NCBI GenBank assembly: GCA_900546775.1
Contig: UREM01000004.1
Coordinates: forward strand, 1 to 64,000
Direction: 5' to 3'
Source: an uncultured Collinsella sp.
GTDB lineage: Bacteria; Actinomycetota; Coriobacteriia; Coriobacteriales; Coriobacteriaceae
DNA: 64,000 bases
A program made the translations under genes and the position numbers. Of the stretch, positions 34,341-43,254 are shown one piece after another (the stretch's first letter is position 1; the number at the start of each line of letters is the position of its first letter). The notes below the pieces were generated by a model. It did not search any database, was not told the origin of the DNA, and was given only the letters and a program-made list of their open reading frames with translations.

Positions 34341-35022
34341 CGCGGGCACCTCTTCCGTCAAATACAGCATCGCACGCCAACGCAATGGCAATGCCGGCCA
34401 CGACGCTTGCCGGCACGGCAATATTCGTGAGGCCCAAGAACTTGCATACGGCGACGGACACCGCGCCCGAAACCGCCGCGACAACGTTGCCGCGCGACAG
34501 CCGCTGCGAAAAGAGCAGGCAGATAAAGAGCGAGGTGCAGACAAAGGCTGCAATGGCGGTGGGAACATCGACAACGGCGCCGACGATGGCGCCCATCGTA
34601 CACGAAACGCCCCATGTTGCGATGAGAATCACGTTGAGCACGAAGGACTCGCGCGGGCCCCAATCCTCCCCTTCAACCAACTTGGCAAGCGAGATGCCAT
34701 ATGCCTCCTCGGTAAGTGTCGCGGCAACAGCCAGCGTCTGACGCTTCGAGGCACCCGTCAGATGCGGCGCGATCGATGCCGAGTAAAGCGCAAAGCGCGA
34801 GGAGATGGCAGCAACGCTCGCGACGATCGATGCTGCAGGCACGCCCGCCAGCCAAAGATTGCAGATCATAAACTGGCCGCTGCCCGTCACAAACGTGCTG
34901 CTCAGAGCAAAGACCATCCAGGGCTCCATTCCCGTCTGCCCCATGATCATTCCGCACGGCGCGCCTATTGCAACATAGGTAAGCATCACTGGCCAGACGG
35001 TTCTAACGATTTTGAGCACCAT
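34330..35022 (-). CDS. azlC: Branched-chain amino acid exporter large subunit AzlC
   Basis: The 230-residue membrane protein has AzlC features: VAIGAPCGMIMGQTGMEPW, SSTFVTGSGQFMICNLWLAG, SRFALYSASIAPHLTG and LTEEAYGISLAKL. It forms an export complex with AzlD. The start at 35020-35022 was chosen for AGGATGAG upstream. The presence of both the liv importer and the azlCD exporter suggests control of branched-chain amino acid pools. Confidence 0.92.
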   Translation of the reverse strand: MVLKIVRTVWPVMLTYVAIGAPCGMIMGQTGMEPWMVFALSSTFVTGSGQFMICNLWLAGVPAASIVASVAAISSRFALYSASIAPHLTGASKRQTLAVAATLTEEAYGISLAKLVEGEDWGPRESFVLNVILIATWGVSCTMGAIVGAVVDVPTAIAAFVCTSLFICLLFSQRLSRGNVVAAVSGAVSVAVCKFLGLTNIAVPASVVAGIAIALACDAVFDGRGARDAR

Positions 35023-35148
35023 ACGCTTCTCATCCTGACAAGGTCTCCGAGCCGCATGTAGCGACACGGCAGAATCATCATCCGACAGCAACCGAGTTCA
35101 CCTACAATTGCCACCGGATCGAAAGACACAACTTTTTAGGAAGTCATT

Positions 35149-35961
35149 ATGACAGCTATCGATCGAGACCGGGCGCGCGCGGCCTTCAAAAGCTACACCG
35201 ATGCCTACGACGCCACCAGCCCACGCATCGCGCTCAAAATCGAGCATACGTACCACGTGGCCGAGGCATGCGATGCCGTAGCGCGCGAGCAGGGCTGGTC
35301 GTCAGAAGATATTGACCTGGCATGGCTTTGCGGCCTGCTACACGATATGGGCCGCTTTGAGCAGTTGCGGCACTGGGACACCTTTAAGGACGCCGAGAGC
35401 ATGAGCCATGCAGCGCTGGGCATCGAGATCCTCTTTGGCGAGAATCCCGCCGATGCACCCGCCGTAACGAGCATCCGCGACTTTATCGATGACCCGGCAG
35501 AGGACGAACTGATCCGCGCGAGCATCGCCCACCACAGTGATTTTCGCCTGCCCACGGAACTCGACACCCGTACACGGAGCTTCTGCGAGATCGTGCGCGA
35601 TGGCGACAAGATCGACATTATGCGCACCATCGCCGACAGCACCGTCGACACCATCCTCAAGGTGGATGAGGACACGTTTCTCGCCAGCCACTTCTCGACA
35701 CCGGCGCTTACCGCCTTTGACGAGCACCGCTGCGTCGCACGCGATGAGCGCGATGAGCCCGCAGACTACCTGGTGGGACTCATCTGCTTTATGTTTGAGC
35801 TCGTCTATCCAGCGAGCCGCGCGCTGGCGCGCAAACAGGGCGATATCCACCGCCTGCTCGACGCGCCCTTTGGCATTACGCGGCCCTTTACCGACCCCGC
35901 CACGCAGGCAACCTGGAGCCGCCTAAAGGACGAGATGCGCGACTGGCTGACGCGCGCTTAG
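35149..35961 (+). CDS. HD-domain hydrolase
   Basis: The 270-residue soluble protein has the HD superfamily metal motif: HTYHVAEACDAV (first His), LAWLCGLLHDMGRFEQ (HD), a further His at HAALGIEILF and ASIAHHSDF, and a distal Asp in VRDGDKIDIM. HD proteins hydrolyse nucleotides or phosphoesters; this single-domain form is not further assignable. AGGAAG precedes the ATG. Its last four bases overlap the end of the convergent etfA gene. Confidence 0.86.
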   Translation: MTAIDRDRARAAFKSYTDAYDATSPRIALKIEHTYHVAEACDAVAREQGWSSEDIDLAWLCGLLHDMGRFEQLRHWDTFKDAESMSHAALGIEILFGENPADAPAVTSIRDFIDDPAEDELIRASIAHHSDFRLPTELDTRTRSFCEIVRDGDKIDIMRTIADSTVDTILKVDEDTFLASHFSTPALTAFDEHRCVARDERDEPADYLVGLICFMFELVYPASRALARKQGDIHRLLDAPFGITRPFTDPATQATWSRLKDEMRDWLTRA

Positions 35962-37163
35962 CGCTCAAGCTGAGCCAGCAGCTCCTCAACGATCTCAACG
36001 GCATCGCCGACGACCTTGTACTGGGCGGCACCAAAGATGGGGGCATCCGGGTCCTCATTGATGGCGAAAATGCACTCCGCCCCACCGATGCCGGCGAGAT
36101 GCTGGATAGCGCCCGAGACACCGATGCTCACGAGGAGCTTGGGCGAGACCGATACACCCGTCTGGCCAATTTGGTGGCGATACTCCAACCAGCCTGCCTC
36201 CACAATGGGACGCGTGCAACCAAGCTCGGCACCCAGGGCATCGGCGAGCTTTCGCATCAGGGGCAGATTCTTCTTGGAGCCGATGCCGCGGCCCACCACG
36301 ACCAGACGCTCGGCATCGGCAATTGAGGCCTGCTGTCCCCACTCCTCGGCGGGAATCGAGATCTCGACGCGGGCCTTAACGTCATCCGCAAGCACTACCT
36401 GGGTAATCGTGCCGGAGCGGCTATAGTCAAACTCGGGCGCCTTAAAGATGCCGGGGCGCACCGTTGCCATCTGAGGACGGTGGTTGGGGCAGATAATGGT
36501 GGCCATCAGGTTGCCGCCAAACGCCGGGCGCGTCTGCTGCAGCAGACCCGTCTCCGTATCCATAGAAAGCACCGTGCAATCGGCCGTAAGACCCGTCTGC
36601 AAGCGCACGGCCACACCGGGCGCCAGCTCGCGACCAAAGGCGGTCGCGCCGTACAGAATGGCCTCGGGCTTGCGCTCGGCTACCAAATCGCAGATCAAGC
36701 GAGCGTAGACCTCCGCGTCGTTCTGACGCAGGCGCTCGTCACGACAGACCAGAACTTCGTCCGCACCGGCGCAAATCAGATGCTCCAGGTCCCCGAGTGA
36801 GCCCTCGGGGCTCATGCCGACCAGTGCCACCAGACGGCAGCCGCGGGCATCGGCAAGCTCGCGCCCCTTGCCCATGAGCTCGAAGGCCACGGATGCAACG
36901 GCATCGTGCTCGTCAGTCTGCACGAAGATCCAGATGTCTCGATATGCGTCAAGGTCTGCCGCGCCGGCGGCCTCGTCGCGCTCAATCGAGATGGCGTTGA
37001 CGGGGCAGGCGTCGACGCACCCACCGCACAGGATACAGCCGTCGGTTACGCGGGCACAGCGATTGGGGCGCTCACCCTCCACCACAATGCCGCCCGAGGC
37101 GCAGGCGCGAACGCAGCGACCGCAGCCGATACAGGCTTCGCTATCGATAATCAGCCCGCTCAT
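35958..37163 (-). CDS. lctC: Electron transfer flavoprotein alpha with N-terminal ferredoxin domain (LctC-like)
   Basis: The 401-residue protein begins with a two-cluster ferredoxin domain (about 1-60), CIGCGRCVRACASGG and CILCGGCVDACPVNA, fused to EtfA. The EtfA C-terminal FAD region has VVGRGIGSKKNLPLM, SRPIVEAGW-like (here TRPIVEAGWLEYRHQIGQTG), VSIGVSGAIQHLAG, and INEDPDAPIFGAAQYKVVGD. This fusion is typical of LctC in the electron-confurcating lactate dehydrogenase of Acetobacterium. The start codon abuts the etfB stop. It would carry electrons between lactate oxidation, NAD and ferredoxin. Confidence 0.92.
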   Translation of the reverse strand: MSGLIIDSEACIGCGRCVRACASGGIVVEGERPNRCARVTDGCILCGGCVDACPVNAISIERDEAAGAADLDAYRDIWIFVQTDEHDAVASVAFELMGKGRELADARGCRLVALVGMSPEGSLGDLEHLICAGADEVLVCRDERLRQNDAEVYARLICDLVAERKPEAILYGATAFGRELAPGVAVRLQTGLTADCTVLSMDTETGLLQQTRPAFGGNLMATIICPNHRPQMATVRPGIFKAPEFDYSRSGTITQVVLADDVKARVEISIPAEEWGQQASIADAERLVVVGRGIGSKKNLPLMRKLADALGAELGCTRPIVEAGWLEYRHQIGQTGVSVSPKLLVSIGVSGAIQHLAGIGGAECIFAINEDPDAPIFGAAQYKVVGDAVEIVEELLAQLER

Positions 37164-37985
37164 CTATGCCATCCCCTCAATAATCTTGGCAAGTTTTACC
37201 GCCTGCTCGGACGCCGTTCCCTCAACGGCCTCGCACGTTTGGTCACGGTCGGGCACAAACGAGCGCACGACCTGCGTCGGTGATCCGGCAAGGCCGCAAC
37301 GCGAGGGGTCGGCGTTCACGTCGGCGGCACTGATCACGCGCACGTCCGCCCCCTCTGCCGCGCGAATACCGGCAATACTCGGCATACGCAACTGGCCAAT
37401 CTCCTTGGCAGTCGTCATCGCACACGGCATCTCCAGGTACACCGTCTCCTCGCCGGCATCGCAGCCGTGAACGAGCGCCAGCGAGCCACACGTCGTAAAT
37501 CCCGCGCTCTGCACACAGCTCACGTCGGTCACGCAGGGGACCCCAAAGGCGCCGGCCAGCTCGGGGCCGATCTGGGCCGTATCGCCGTCCACTGCCATCT
37601 TGCCGCAGATGAGCAGGTCAAAGTCCCCATCGAGTGCCTCGATGCCGCATTTGAGGGCATAGGTGGTGGCTAGGGTATCGGCGCCCGCAAAGGCTCGGTC
37701 GGTCAGCAGCAGCGCGTCGTCGGCACCGCGGGCGATGCAGTCGCGCAGCAGCGACTCGGTCGCGGGGATGCCCATCGACACCACCGTTACGCGCACGTCC
37801 ATGCCAAAGCCGATAAAGTCGTCCTTCAGCGCTAGCGCACATTCGAGGGCACTTGCATCGAAGGGATTAATGACCGCCTGCTTGCCATCACGCACGATAG
37901 TATTGGTCTTGGGGTCCATCTTGACCTCGGTGCTTCCGGGCACCGCCTTGACGCACACCACCATATGGAAATCACTCATCTTCAC
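37164..37985 (-). CDS. lctB: Electron transfer flavoprotein beta (LctB-like)
   Basis: The protein has about 273 residues with EtfB signatures: VVCVKAVPGSTEVKMDP, INPFDASALECALALKD, CGKMAVDGDTAQIGPELAGAFGVPCVTDV and a TTAKEIGQLRMPSI-like segment. The bifurcating-type EtfB region that binds the second FAD is consistent, but this was not tested against a model. The start is GTG at 37983-37985, overlapping the lctD stop, or ATG at 37977-37979; GGGGGCGC lies upstream. Confidence 0.92.
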   Translation of the reverse strand: MKMSDFHMVVCVKAVPGSTEVKMDPKTNTIVRDGKQAVINPFDASALECALALKDDFIGFGMDVRVTVVSMGIPATESLLRDCIARGADDALLLTDRAFAGADTLATTYALKCGIEALDGDFDLLICGKMAVDGDTAQIGPELAGAFGVPCVTDVSCVQSAGFTTCGSLALVHGCDAGEETVYLEMPCAMTTAKEIGQLRMPSIAGIRAAEGADVRVISAADVNADPSRCGLAGSPTQVVRSFVPDRDQTCEAVEGTASEQAVKLAKIIEGMA

Positions 37986-39583
37986 GCGCCCCCTTTCTGG
38001 ACGAGCTCATCCAAGAGCTTCTCCGCAAACAGGTTGCCGCGACCCAGCTGCCCGTCGGGATCGAGCTGGAGCTTGAGCCGCGCCGACTCGACCATGGCCT
38101 CGTGGCCGTACATCGTCTCCAAGAAGCCCGCCTTGATCTTGCCGACGCCGTGCTCGGCAGAAACGGCACCGCCCATGGCCGTGACCTCGGAAGCCCACTG
38201 GGCAAAGAGTTCTCCACCACGACGGTAGTCTTGCGCATCGCGCGGCAGGATGTTCACATGCAGATGGTTGTTCCCGATGTGTCCCCAGGCAGCAGACTCA
38301 AGCCCGCTTTCGGCCAGCGTGCGGCGATAGAGGGCCATGACATCGGCAAGGCGTGCATTGGGCACCGACATATCCGATCCCAGCTTGGTAATGGTGGGGT
38401 CGATGCGGCGACGCTCGTCAATGAGCATATTGACACTCTCGGGGACCGCGTGGCGGAAGAACCGCTGGCACTCGCGATCGACTTCGGTGCGGGCGACCCA
38501 TGTCGCATCGTCGCGGCCGCCCGCAAGCTCCAGCATCCATCCCAGGTGGCACAGCTCCTCGGTCGCCTGCGCCTCGTCATCGCAGTCGAGCTCCACGTAG
38601 ACACAGACCTTTGCCTCGTCGTCGAGCGCCGGCAGCGAGGCAAACGCTGTCGACTGCTCGCGCTGGCGACGCAGGATATCCAGGGCGCCAGCATCGAAAT
38701 ACTCAATAGCGGCGGCATGGGACAGCACGGGACGCACGGAATCGGTAAAGGACACGGCCTTGTCTTCGCTATCGAAAAAGCAACTCACACCCCATACGAC
38801 CGAAGGTGCCGCCTGCAGGGCGATCTCGAGCTCGGTAATGACGCCGAGCGTGCCGCACGCACCGATAAAAAGATCGATGGCGTCCATATCGTCCGCAACG
38901 AAATAGCCTGAGGCATTTTTTGTCTCGGGCATGGTATAGCCGGGAAGATCGAGCTCGAGCGTACGGCCCTCTGCCGTCACGAGCGACAGGTGGCGGCCCT
39001 GGGCAAAAGCCTCGCCGCGCTGAAGCTCAAGCAAATCGCCATCAGCCAGCGCGACGTGGAGTCCCGTGATATGCGGGCGCATGGGGCCGTAAGCGTAGCT
39101 GCGGGCGCCGGAGGCGTTGCATGCCGCCATGCCACCCAGACAGGCAGATGCCTCGGTGGGATCGGTGGGAAAGAACTGCTCGGGGGACTCTTGGAACTCC
39201 TCGTAGGCCTCAAGCGATGCCTGGTCCCAACCAGCGGTCGGCAGTACCTTCTTGCTCAGCTGCTTACGCAGCTCCGAGAGCACAACGCCCGGCTCCACGC
39301 GCAGCAGAAATTGGCTTTGTTCATCGCGGCGAAGGCCCAAGTAGCGATTCATACGGGAAGTATTGAGGATATGCCCACCGTGGGGCACGGCACCGGCGGC
39401 AAGGCCGGTTCGGGCGCCCTGAACCGTTACCGGGACACGCTCGGCATGGAGCGTTTCCAAAATGGCACGGACCTCGTCTTCCGTTGTCGGAAACGAGATG
39501 CTCGATGCTTCGCCCGATGCACGAGATTCATCGCGGCCATACTCTTCGAACTCATCGGTGAAGGGTTTAATGGTTGCAGACAC
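37982..39583 (-). CDS. lctD: FAD-linked D-2-hydroxyacid (lactate) dehydrogenase (LctD-like)
   Basis: The 533-residue protein is of the GlcD/D-LDH family. The FAD-binding PCMH domain (about 25-225) has PVTVQGARTGLAAGAVPHGGHILNTSRMNR and CLGGMAACNASGARSYAYGPMRPHITGLHV. The C-terminal FAD-oxidase domain has AAWGHIGNNHLHVNILP and GGAVSAEHGVGKIKAGFLE. Being in one operon with etfB and ferredoxin-fused etfA, it most likely oxidises lactate with NAD+ driven by reduced ferredoxin. The start is GTG at 39581-39583 with GGGGGAG upstream. No lactate permease is next to it. Confidence 0.92.
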   Translation of the reverse strand: MSATIKPFTDEFEEYGRDESRASGEASSISFPTTEDEVRAILETLHAERVPVTVQGARTGLAAGAVPHGGHILNTSRMNRYLGLRRDEQSQFLLRVEPGVVLSELRKQLSKKVLPTAGWDQASLEAYEEFQESPEQFFPTDPTEASACLGGMAACNASGARSYAYGPMRPHITGLHVALADGDLLELQRGEAFAQGRHLSLVTAEGRTLELDLPGYTMPETKNASGYFVADDMDAIDLFIGACGTLGVITELEIALQAAPSVVWGVSCFFDSEDKAVSFTDSVRPVLSHAAAIEYFDAGALDILRRQREQSTAFASLPALDDEAKVCVYVELDCDDEAQATEELCHLGWMLELAGGRDDATWVARTEVDRECQRFFRHAVPESVNMLIDERRRIDPTITKLGSDMSVPNARLADVMALYRRTLAESGLESAAWGHIGNNHLHVNILPRDAQDYRRGGELFAQWASEVTAMGGAVSAEHGVGKIKAGFLETMYGHEAMVESARLKLQLDPDGQLGRGNLFAEKLLDELVQKGGA

Positions 39584-39929
39584 GCGAACTCCCCCTTTAG
39601 CTAACTACAGTGTTTGCAGGGAGATGTTACCGCATCGTTTCGTCGACGTGTTCGAGACCGTCTCCATAATTGGCGATTTTTACGTTTGTGCAATTCGGCG
39701 AACGGCAAGGCTTCCTCGGCAGACGATGCTTTTGACACATATCGCCCCGCCGTCGCCGACCGCTCGATTGTCGCTCGAAAAAAGTTGGAGTAATTTTTTC
39801 CACCTTTTACCTGCGGAGATGTCAATCCGTCAAGCATTTGGTCAGAAATTGGTCAAGTAGCGGCTGATACGGTCGGCGTCGACAACCAAAACCGATAGAA
39901 GTTTTGGCCCCAGAAGCAGGGAGGTTCCC
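39584..39929. promoter_or_regulatory. Divergent intergenic region between lctD and the surface-protein run
   Basis: These 346 bases hold no credible gene. They include a run AAAAAAGTTGGAGTAATTTTTT (about 39777-39799), an AT-rich promoter-like patch, and two direct copies of TTGGTCA (about 39838-39855) that could be an operator half-site pair. The plus-strand side ends in GGGAGGTTCCC, the ribosome binding site of the next gene. Confidence 0.4.
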
Positions 39930-40226
39930 ATGGCATATTACTGGCCCCAGTACGGCGTCGCCATCGAGGTCGACGACGATCCCTATCTCCTGCCTTTCGA
40001 CGAAGAGGCGTTCCCCGATACGGCGGTCTACCACGTCACCACCGATGTTATCTGCGACCCCGAGTCGTTCTCGGCGCTCGCCCACCACATCGCGCGTATC
40101 CACGACATCGAGCTCCCTCACGACTTTGACGAGCTCATCTACTCGCGCCGCCTGATGCTTCACATGCTCTTTGGAGCGGACCCGTCCACGTTCGCACGTG
40201 TCTACACCACCAAGGACGCCGCATGA
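39930..40226 (+). CDS. Hypothetical protein, small and acidic
   Basis: The 98-residue protein has no signal peptide or membrane helix. It begins MAYYWPQYGVAIEVDDDPYLLPFDEEAFPD and has a histidine-rich middle (ALAHHIARIHDIELPHDF). I do not recognise a family. A strong GGGAGG site precedes the ATG. It overlaps the next gene by ATGA, so the two are translationally coupled. It is the only cytosolic-looking member of this run and might regulate or chaperone the surface proteins, which is speculation. Confidence 0.75.
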   Translation: MAYYWPQYGVAIEVDDDPYLLPFDEEAFPDTAVYHVTTDVICDPESFSALAHHIARIHDIELPHDFDELIYSRRLMLHMLFGADPSTFARVYTTKDAA

Positions 40227-40732
40227 GTGCGAAGAAGCCGCCCCGCCTCGCAGGACTGGGGCGTCGCAAGAAACTCGTCGTTGTCTGCCTGGCTATCGTC
40301 TGCGCCCTCATCGCCGTAGGGCTATACGCCTGGCAGTCGCAGCCCGTGCCCGAAGCGGGCGCCTCAGTCACGACGGCAGAGGGCAAATCGCGACAAGAAA
40401 TCCAAGATGAGCTCGATGCCATCGTCCGCGACAACATGATGACGATTTCGGTCGCGCCGGTCGCTCAGCTACAGGAGGACGGCAAGCTGCGCGTCAACGT
40501 GCAAAACGTCCAAGACAATAAATTTCCCCAGCGATTCCGCGTCATCCAAAACGACGAGACCATGTACGAATCCGGTGTGGTCGAGACCGGCAAGACAATC
40601 GAGACGTGCCCCGCCGGCGACATCAAAGAAGGCGAGGCATACATCGAGATCCAGGCACTCGATGCCAAGACCCTCGACAGCCACGGCAATCCGACACGTG
40701 TCAAGGTACGGGTTGAGCAAGCCGAGAACTAG
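40223..40732 (+). CDS. Hypothetical membrane-anchored extracellular protein
   Basis: The 169-residue protein has a basic N-terminus (KKPPRLAGLGRRKK), one membrane helix (about 20-38), and an outside domain of about 125 residues that reads as beta-rich. It has NVQDNKFPQRFRVIQNDETMYESGVVETGKTIE, which resembles Ig-like or carbohydrate-binding surface domains in general style only. No anchor motif. It is coupled to the upstream 98-residue gene. Function unknown. Confidence 0.78.
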   Translation: MSAKKPPRLAGLGRRKKLVVVCLAIVCALIAVGLYAWQSQPVPEAGASVTTAEGKSRQEIQDELDAIVRDNMMTISVAPVAQLQEDGKLRVNVQNVQDNKFPQRFRVIQNDETMYESGVVETGKTIETCPAGDIKEGEAYIEIQALDAKTLDSHGNPTRVKVRVEQAEN

Positions 40733-40822
40733 CTTTTTCGGCCGACGCGGCACCGCACGCAATTCACCAGCATTCGTCCAATCATCGCGGGGACGGCCCG
40801 CGGCGAATAGAAAGGAACGACC

Positions 40823-41422
40823 ATGGACATCACCAGGAACATGAACGGAGCCAGAGCGCTCGTCGTGGGCGCAGGGCTCGCGCTCGCGCTCGCAATGGGC
40901 GCCGCCCCGACGCCAGCTCTGGCAGCCGGGCGCGTTGGAACCACGAAAGTAATGGTCAGGACCGAGATCGACAACGTAGAGTTCAAAGTTCCGACGGTTA
41001 TTCCCTTCGTCGCCAAGGCCGACGGCACGCTTCAGGGCCCCTCAGAAGACGCGACCACCATCGACAATCATTCGGCCTACGGCATCCATGTCACCAACAT
41101 GAAGATCGACGCCATGAACACCTGGACCATTGCCGCCGACGCCAAGGCCGGAACCGCGCAGAATTCCATCGACTTTAAGGTCGGCCCCGACGGCGCACTC
41201 CAGAACGCCAGCGCCGCAATGCAGGAGACGGGCCTCGATCTTTCCAAGAATGCAGCCTTCGACATGGGCTACCAGGGCATTGCCGGCGGCACGGACAAAA
41301 TTAAGCTCAAGACAAGCGGAAACGTCGCCCGCGTCACGCGCGACATCTTCCGCGTAACCGGCGAAGGCGATCAGGTTGCAACGATCACCTGGACGGTCGA
41401 GCCCGGTGCGCACACGGCATAA
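40823..41422 (+). CDS. Secreted protein, possible divergent WxL-type domain
   Basis: The 199-residue protein has a clear signal peptide (about 1-35, ending ALA-AG). The mature part shows a Trp at about 101 in HVTNMKIDAMNTWTIAADA and a C-terminal VATITWTVEPGA. WxL surface proteins carry a W-x-L after a similar strand and end with an ITWTL-like strand, so a distant relationship is possible, but the first motif here is W-T-I and no database match was run. AAGGAACG lies before the ATG. The following gene starts inside its 3' end. Confidence 0.75.
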   Translation: MDITRNMNGARALVVGAGLALALAMGAAPTPALAAGRVGTTKVMVRTEIDNVEFKVPTVIPFVAKADGTLQGPSEDATTIDNHSAYGIHVTNMKIDAMNTWTIAADAKAGTAQNSIDFKVGPDGALQNASAAMQETGLDLSKNAAFDMGYQGIAGGTDKIKLKTSGNVARVTRDIFRVTGEGDQVATITWTVEPGAHTA

Positions 41423-41687
41423 GGCCGTCGCCCTGGCCGCCGCCGTCAGTATCCTAGCGTGTGGGCCAGCTATGGCCTTTGCCCAGCAAGAACAGGCGCG
41501 GGCCGCCACGCAAGTGACGGTCGACCTCTCGGAGCTCGACCGCGGCGACCGCCAGGAACCGTTGGCACAGACAGACGACAGACGATGGCTCTTGGCAGCA
41601 GGCGCCACAGCAGCAGGCGCGGGAACCGCCGGCCTCGGTCTGCATATCAAACGCAGCCAGAAACAAAACACGGACAGGCCGCACTAA
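41406..41687 (+). CDS. Small exported protein with C-terminal membrane anchor
   Basis: The 93-residue frame, if started at GTG 41406-41408, gives a basic N-terminus and signal peptide (RTRHKAVALAAAVSILAC, cleavage near AFA-QQ). A short extracellular segment follows, then a C-terminal helix (LLAAGATAAGAGTAGLGLHI) and a positive tail (KRSQKQNTDRPH). This resembles a sortase substrate in layout, but no LPxTG is present. The overlap with the preceding stop supports coupling. Start uncertain. Confidence 0.65.
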   Translation: MRTRHKAVALAAAVSILACGPAMAFAQQEQARAATQVTVDLSELDRGDRQEPLAQTDDRRWLLAAGATAAGAGTAGLGLHIKRSQKQNTDRPH

Positions 41688-41705
41688 ATTAGCTAAGGAG
41701 ACTTC

Positions 41706-43136
41706 ATGGCATCGAAGAACCTTTTGCCCGTTGTCGCACTCTGCGGCGCGCTCGCAACCGGAACGCCTGTCGTCGCTTGGGCGACTCCCGCCATGGCGGA
41801 CTCCTTGCCGGCAGCCCTAAGCTCCGCACCAAATCCGTCGAGTGCCATTGCGTGCAAGCGTTTTTCGATCGCACAGGCCGCAATCTCAACCTCGGGATGC
41901 CTTCGTCGTAATACGGACGGCTCGATAGTCGTGGATATCAATCGTTCGAACAAGGCAAACGGCTCCCAGGCGGGGCGCGCTGTCTGCACATGGCGCTCGG
42001 TTGTGCTCGATGCAGATGGCGATCCATGCAATTTAGAGCTGCGCATCGACATCGCTTCGGTCGATGACTCGGCGAACGGAGCGAAGGTCGCCTTCGACGG
42101 TGCGTTTTTCGAGAAAGGAGGCGGTATATGTCTGGGCTGCGCCGCCGCGAATGCAGACGATACGCAGCCCACCCTCTCATTCACGGCATCGTTGCGGCTG
42201 ACCAAAGCCGGCACCGATGCCATCGCGGCGGGAGAAGCATCCCTGCTGTTCTACGCCGTCAGCGCCAAAGACACAGACGCTCATTTCGAGAAGCCAGCCG
42301 GATCACTCAGCCTTACACGAGGGACAGAGGCGGGCCCTATTGAAATCGATGCCCACACGCTAGGCAGGCAACGCATTCTTGCCGACCCGGCGCTTCTCGA
42401 GATGGAGTGGAACGGATCCGGAGCCGTCGGGATTGTCCCCTCCGCGCTTAACGCCAAGACGCTCCCCTCAAACGACGAACCCATCAACGCAACCATACAA
42501 GAAGAAAGCGCGGACAAAGAAGCAGGTGCGGGCGGCACGCCGTCGCCGACAAACAGCGCCCCAGCCTCTTTCGAAGCACCGAATGAGCCCGCTGCCGATC
42601 CAAACGATCCCGAGCTCGCGGACAGTCTGGGGCTTGCTGATCCTCAGGAGATCGATGAAGGTAACTGCTGCGTGCTTGCCGCCCTCGACCACACAGAGGT
42701 CATCGACGCCGCGAGCATCGAAGTTGCCGCCGCCAATCAGCCCGTCCGCAAGTCGGCCATCATCGCATTTCCCGAATCCATCGAAGTCGTCTTTTTGCCA
42801 TCGGGCGAGGTCGTGGCCCCAACACTGCTCACCTTGTTGGGCGCCAAGAATACTCGAAACGAAATTAAAAAGGTCACGGTTGTCGACCCTGCAACCACCG
42901 CTAAACTGCGTCTATACGCCGTTGCCCCAGACGGAAGCAAGACCCTGGAATTCGATGGCGACACACTTCTAGCCTGGCGACGTCTGGACATTATGCAAGA
43001 CGTCTCGTATCAGATCGAACTCGAAGGGTTTGATCGTGCCCGCGATGCCAATATCATCGCCGCGGCTATTGAATCCCCACAGCGGCTTATGACACTGCGC
43101 TTTGACTACTATCCCTATGTCCCGACAACCACCTGA
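41706..43136 (+). CDS. Large secreted protein of the surface run
   Basis: The 476-residue protein has a signal peptide (about 1-31, ATPAMA-DS). It has two beta-rich regions, about 50-230 with cysteines in CTWRS, DPCNLEL and GGICLGCAA, and about 330-476. They are joined by a Pro/Ala/Glu/Asn-rich, low-complexity linker (about 260-310). No cell-wall anchor or catalytic motif is seen. It begins 18 bases after the small anchored protein, with AAGGAG upstream. It probably ends the five-gene run; function unknown. Confidence 0.75.
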   Translation: MASKNLLPVVALCGALATGTPVVAWATPAMADSLPAALSSAPNPSSAIACKRFSIAQAAISTSGCLRRNTDGSIVVDINRSNKANGSQAGRAVCTWRSVVLDADGDPCNLELRIDIASVDDSANGAKVAFDGAFFEKGGGICLGCAAANADDTQPTLSFTASLRLTKAGTDAIAAGEASLLFYAVSAKDTDAHFEKPAGSLSLTRGTEAGPIEIDAHTLGRQRILADPALLEMEWNGSGAVGIVPSALNAKTLPSNDEPINATIQEESADKEAGAGGTPSPTNSAPASFEAPNEPAADPNDPELADSLGLADPQEIDEGNCCVLAALDHTEVIDAASIEVAAANQPVRKSAIIAFPESIEVVFLPSGEVVAPTLLTLLGAKNTRNEIKKVTVVDPATTAKLRLYAVAPDGSKTLEFDGDTLLAWRRLDIMQDVSYQIELEGFDRARDANIIAAAIESPQRLMTLRFDYYPYVPTTT

Positions 43137-43254
43137 GGCTTAAATGCTGCGCATCATTCCTAATACCACTTATATAACGTATTAGATGAGTCGCGATGTG
43201 CCTCGCATTTCATTCTGCTACGATTGCCACGTTGGCATCAATACAGGAGGGCTC

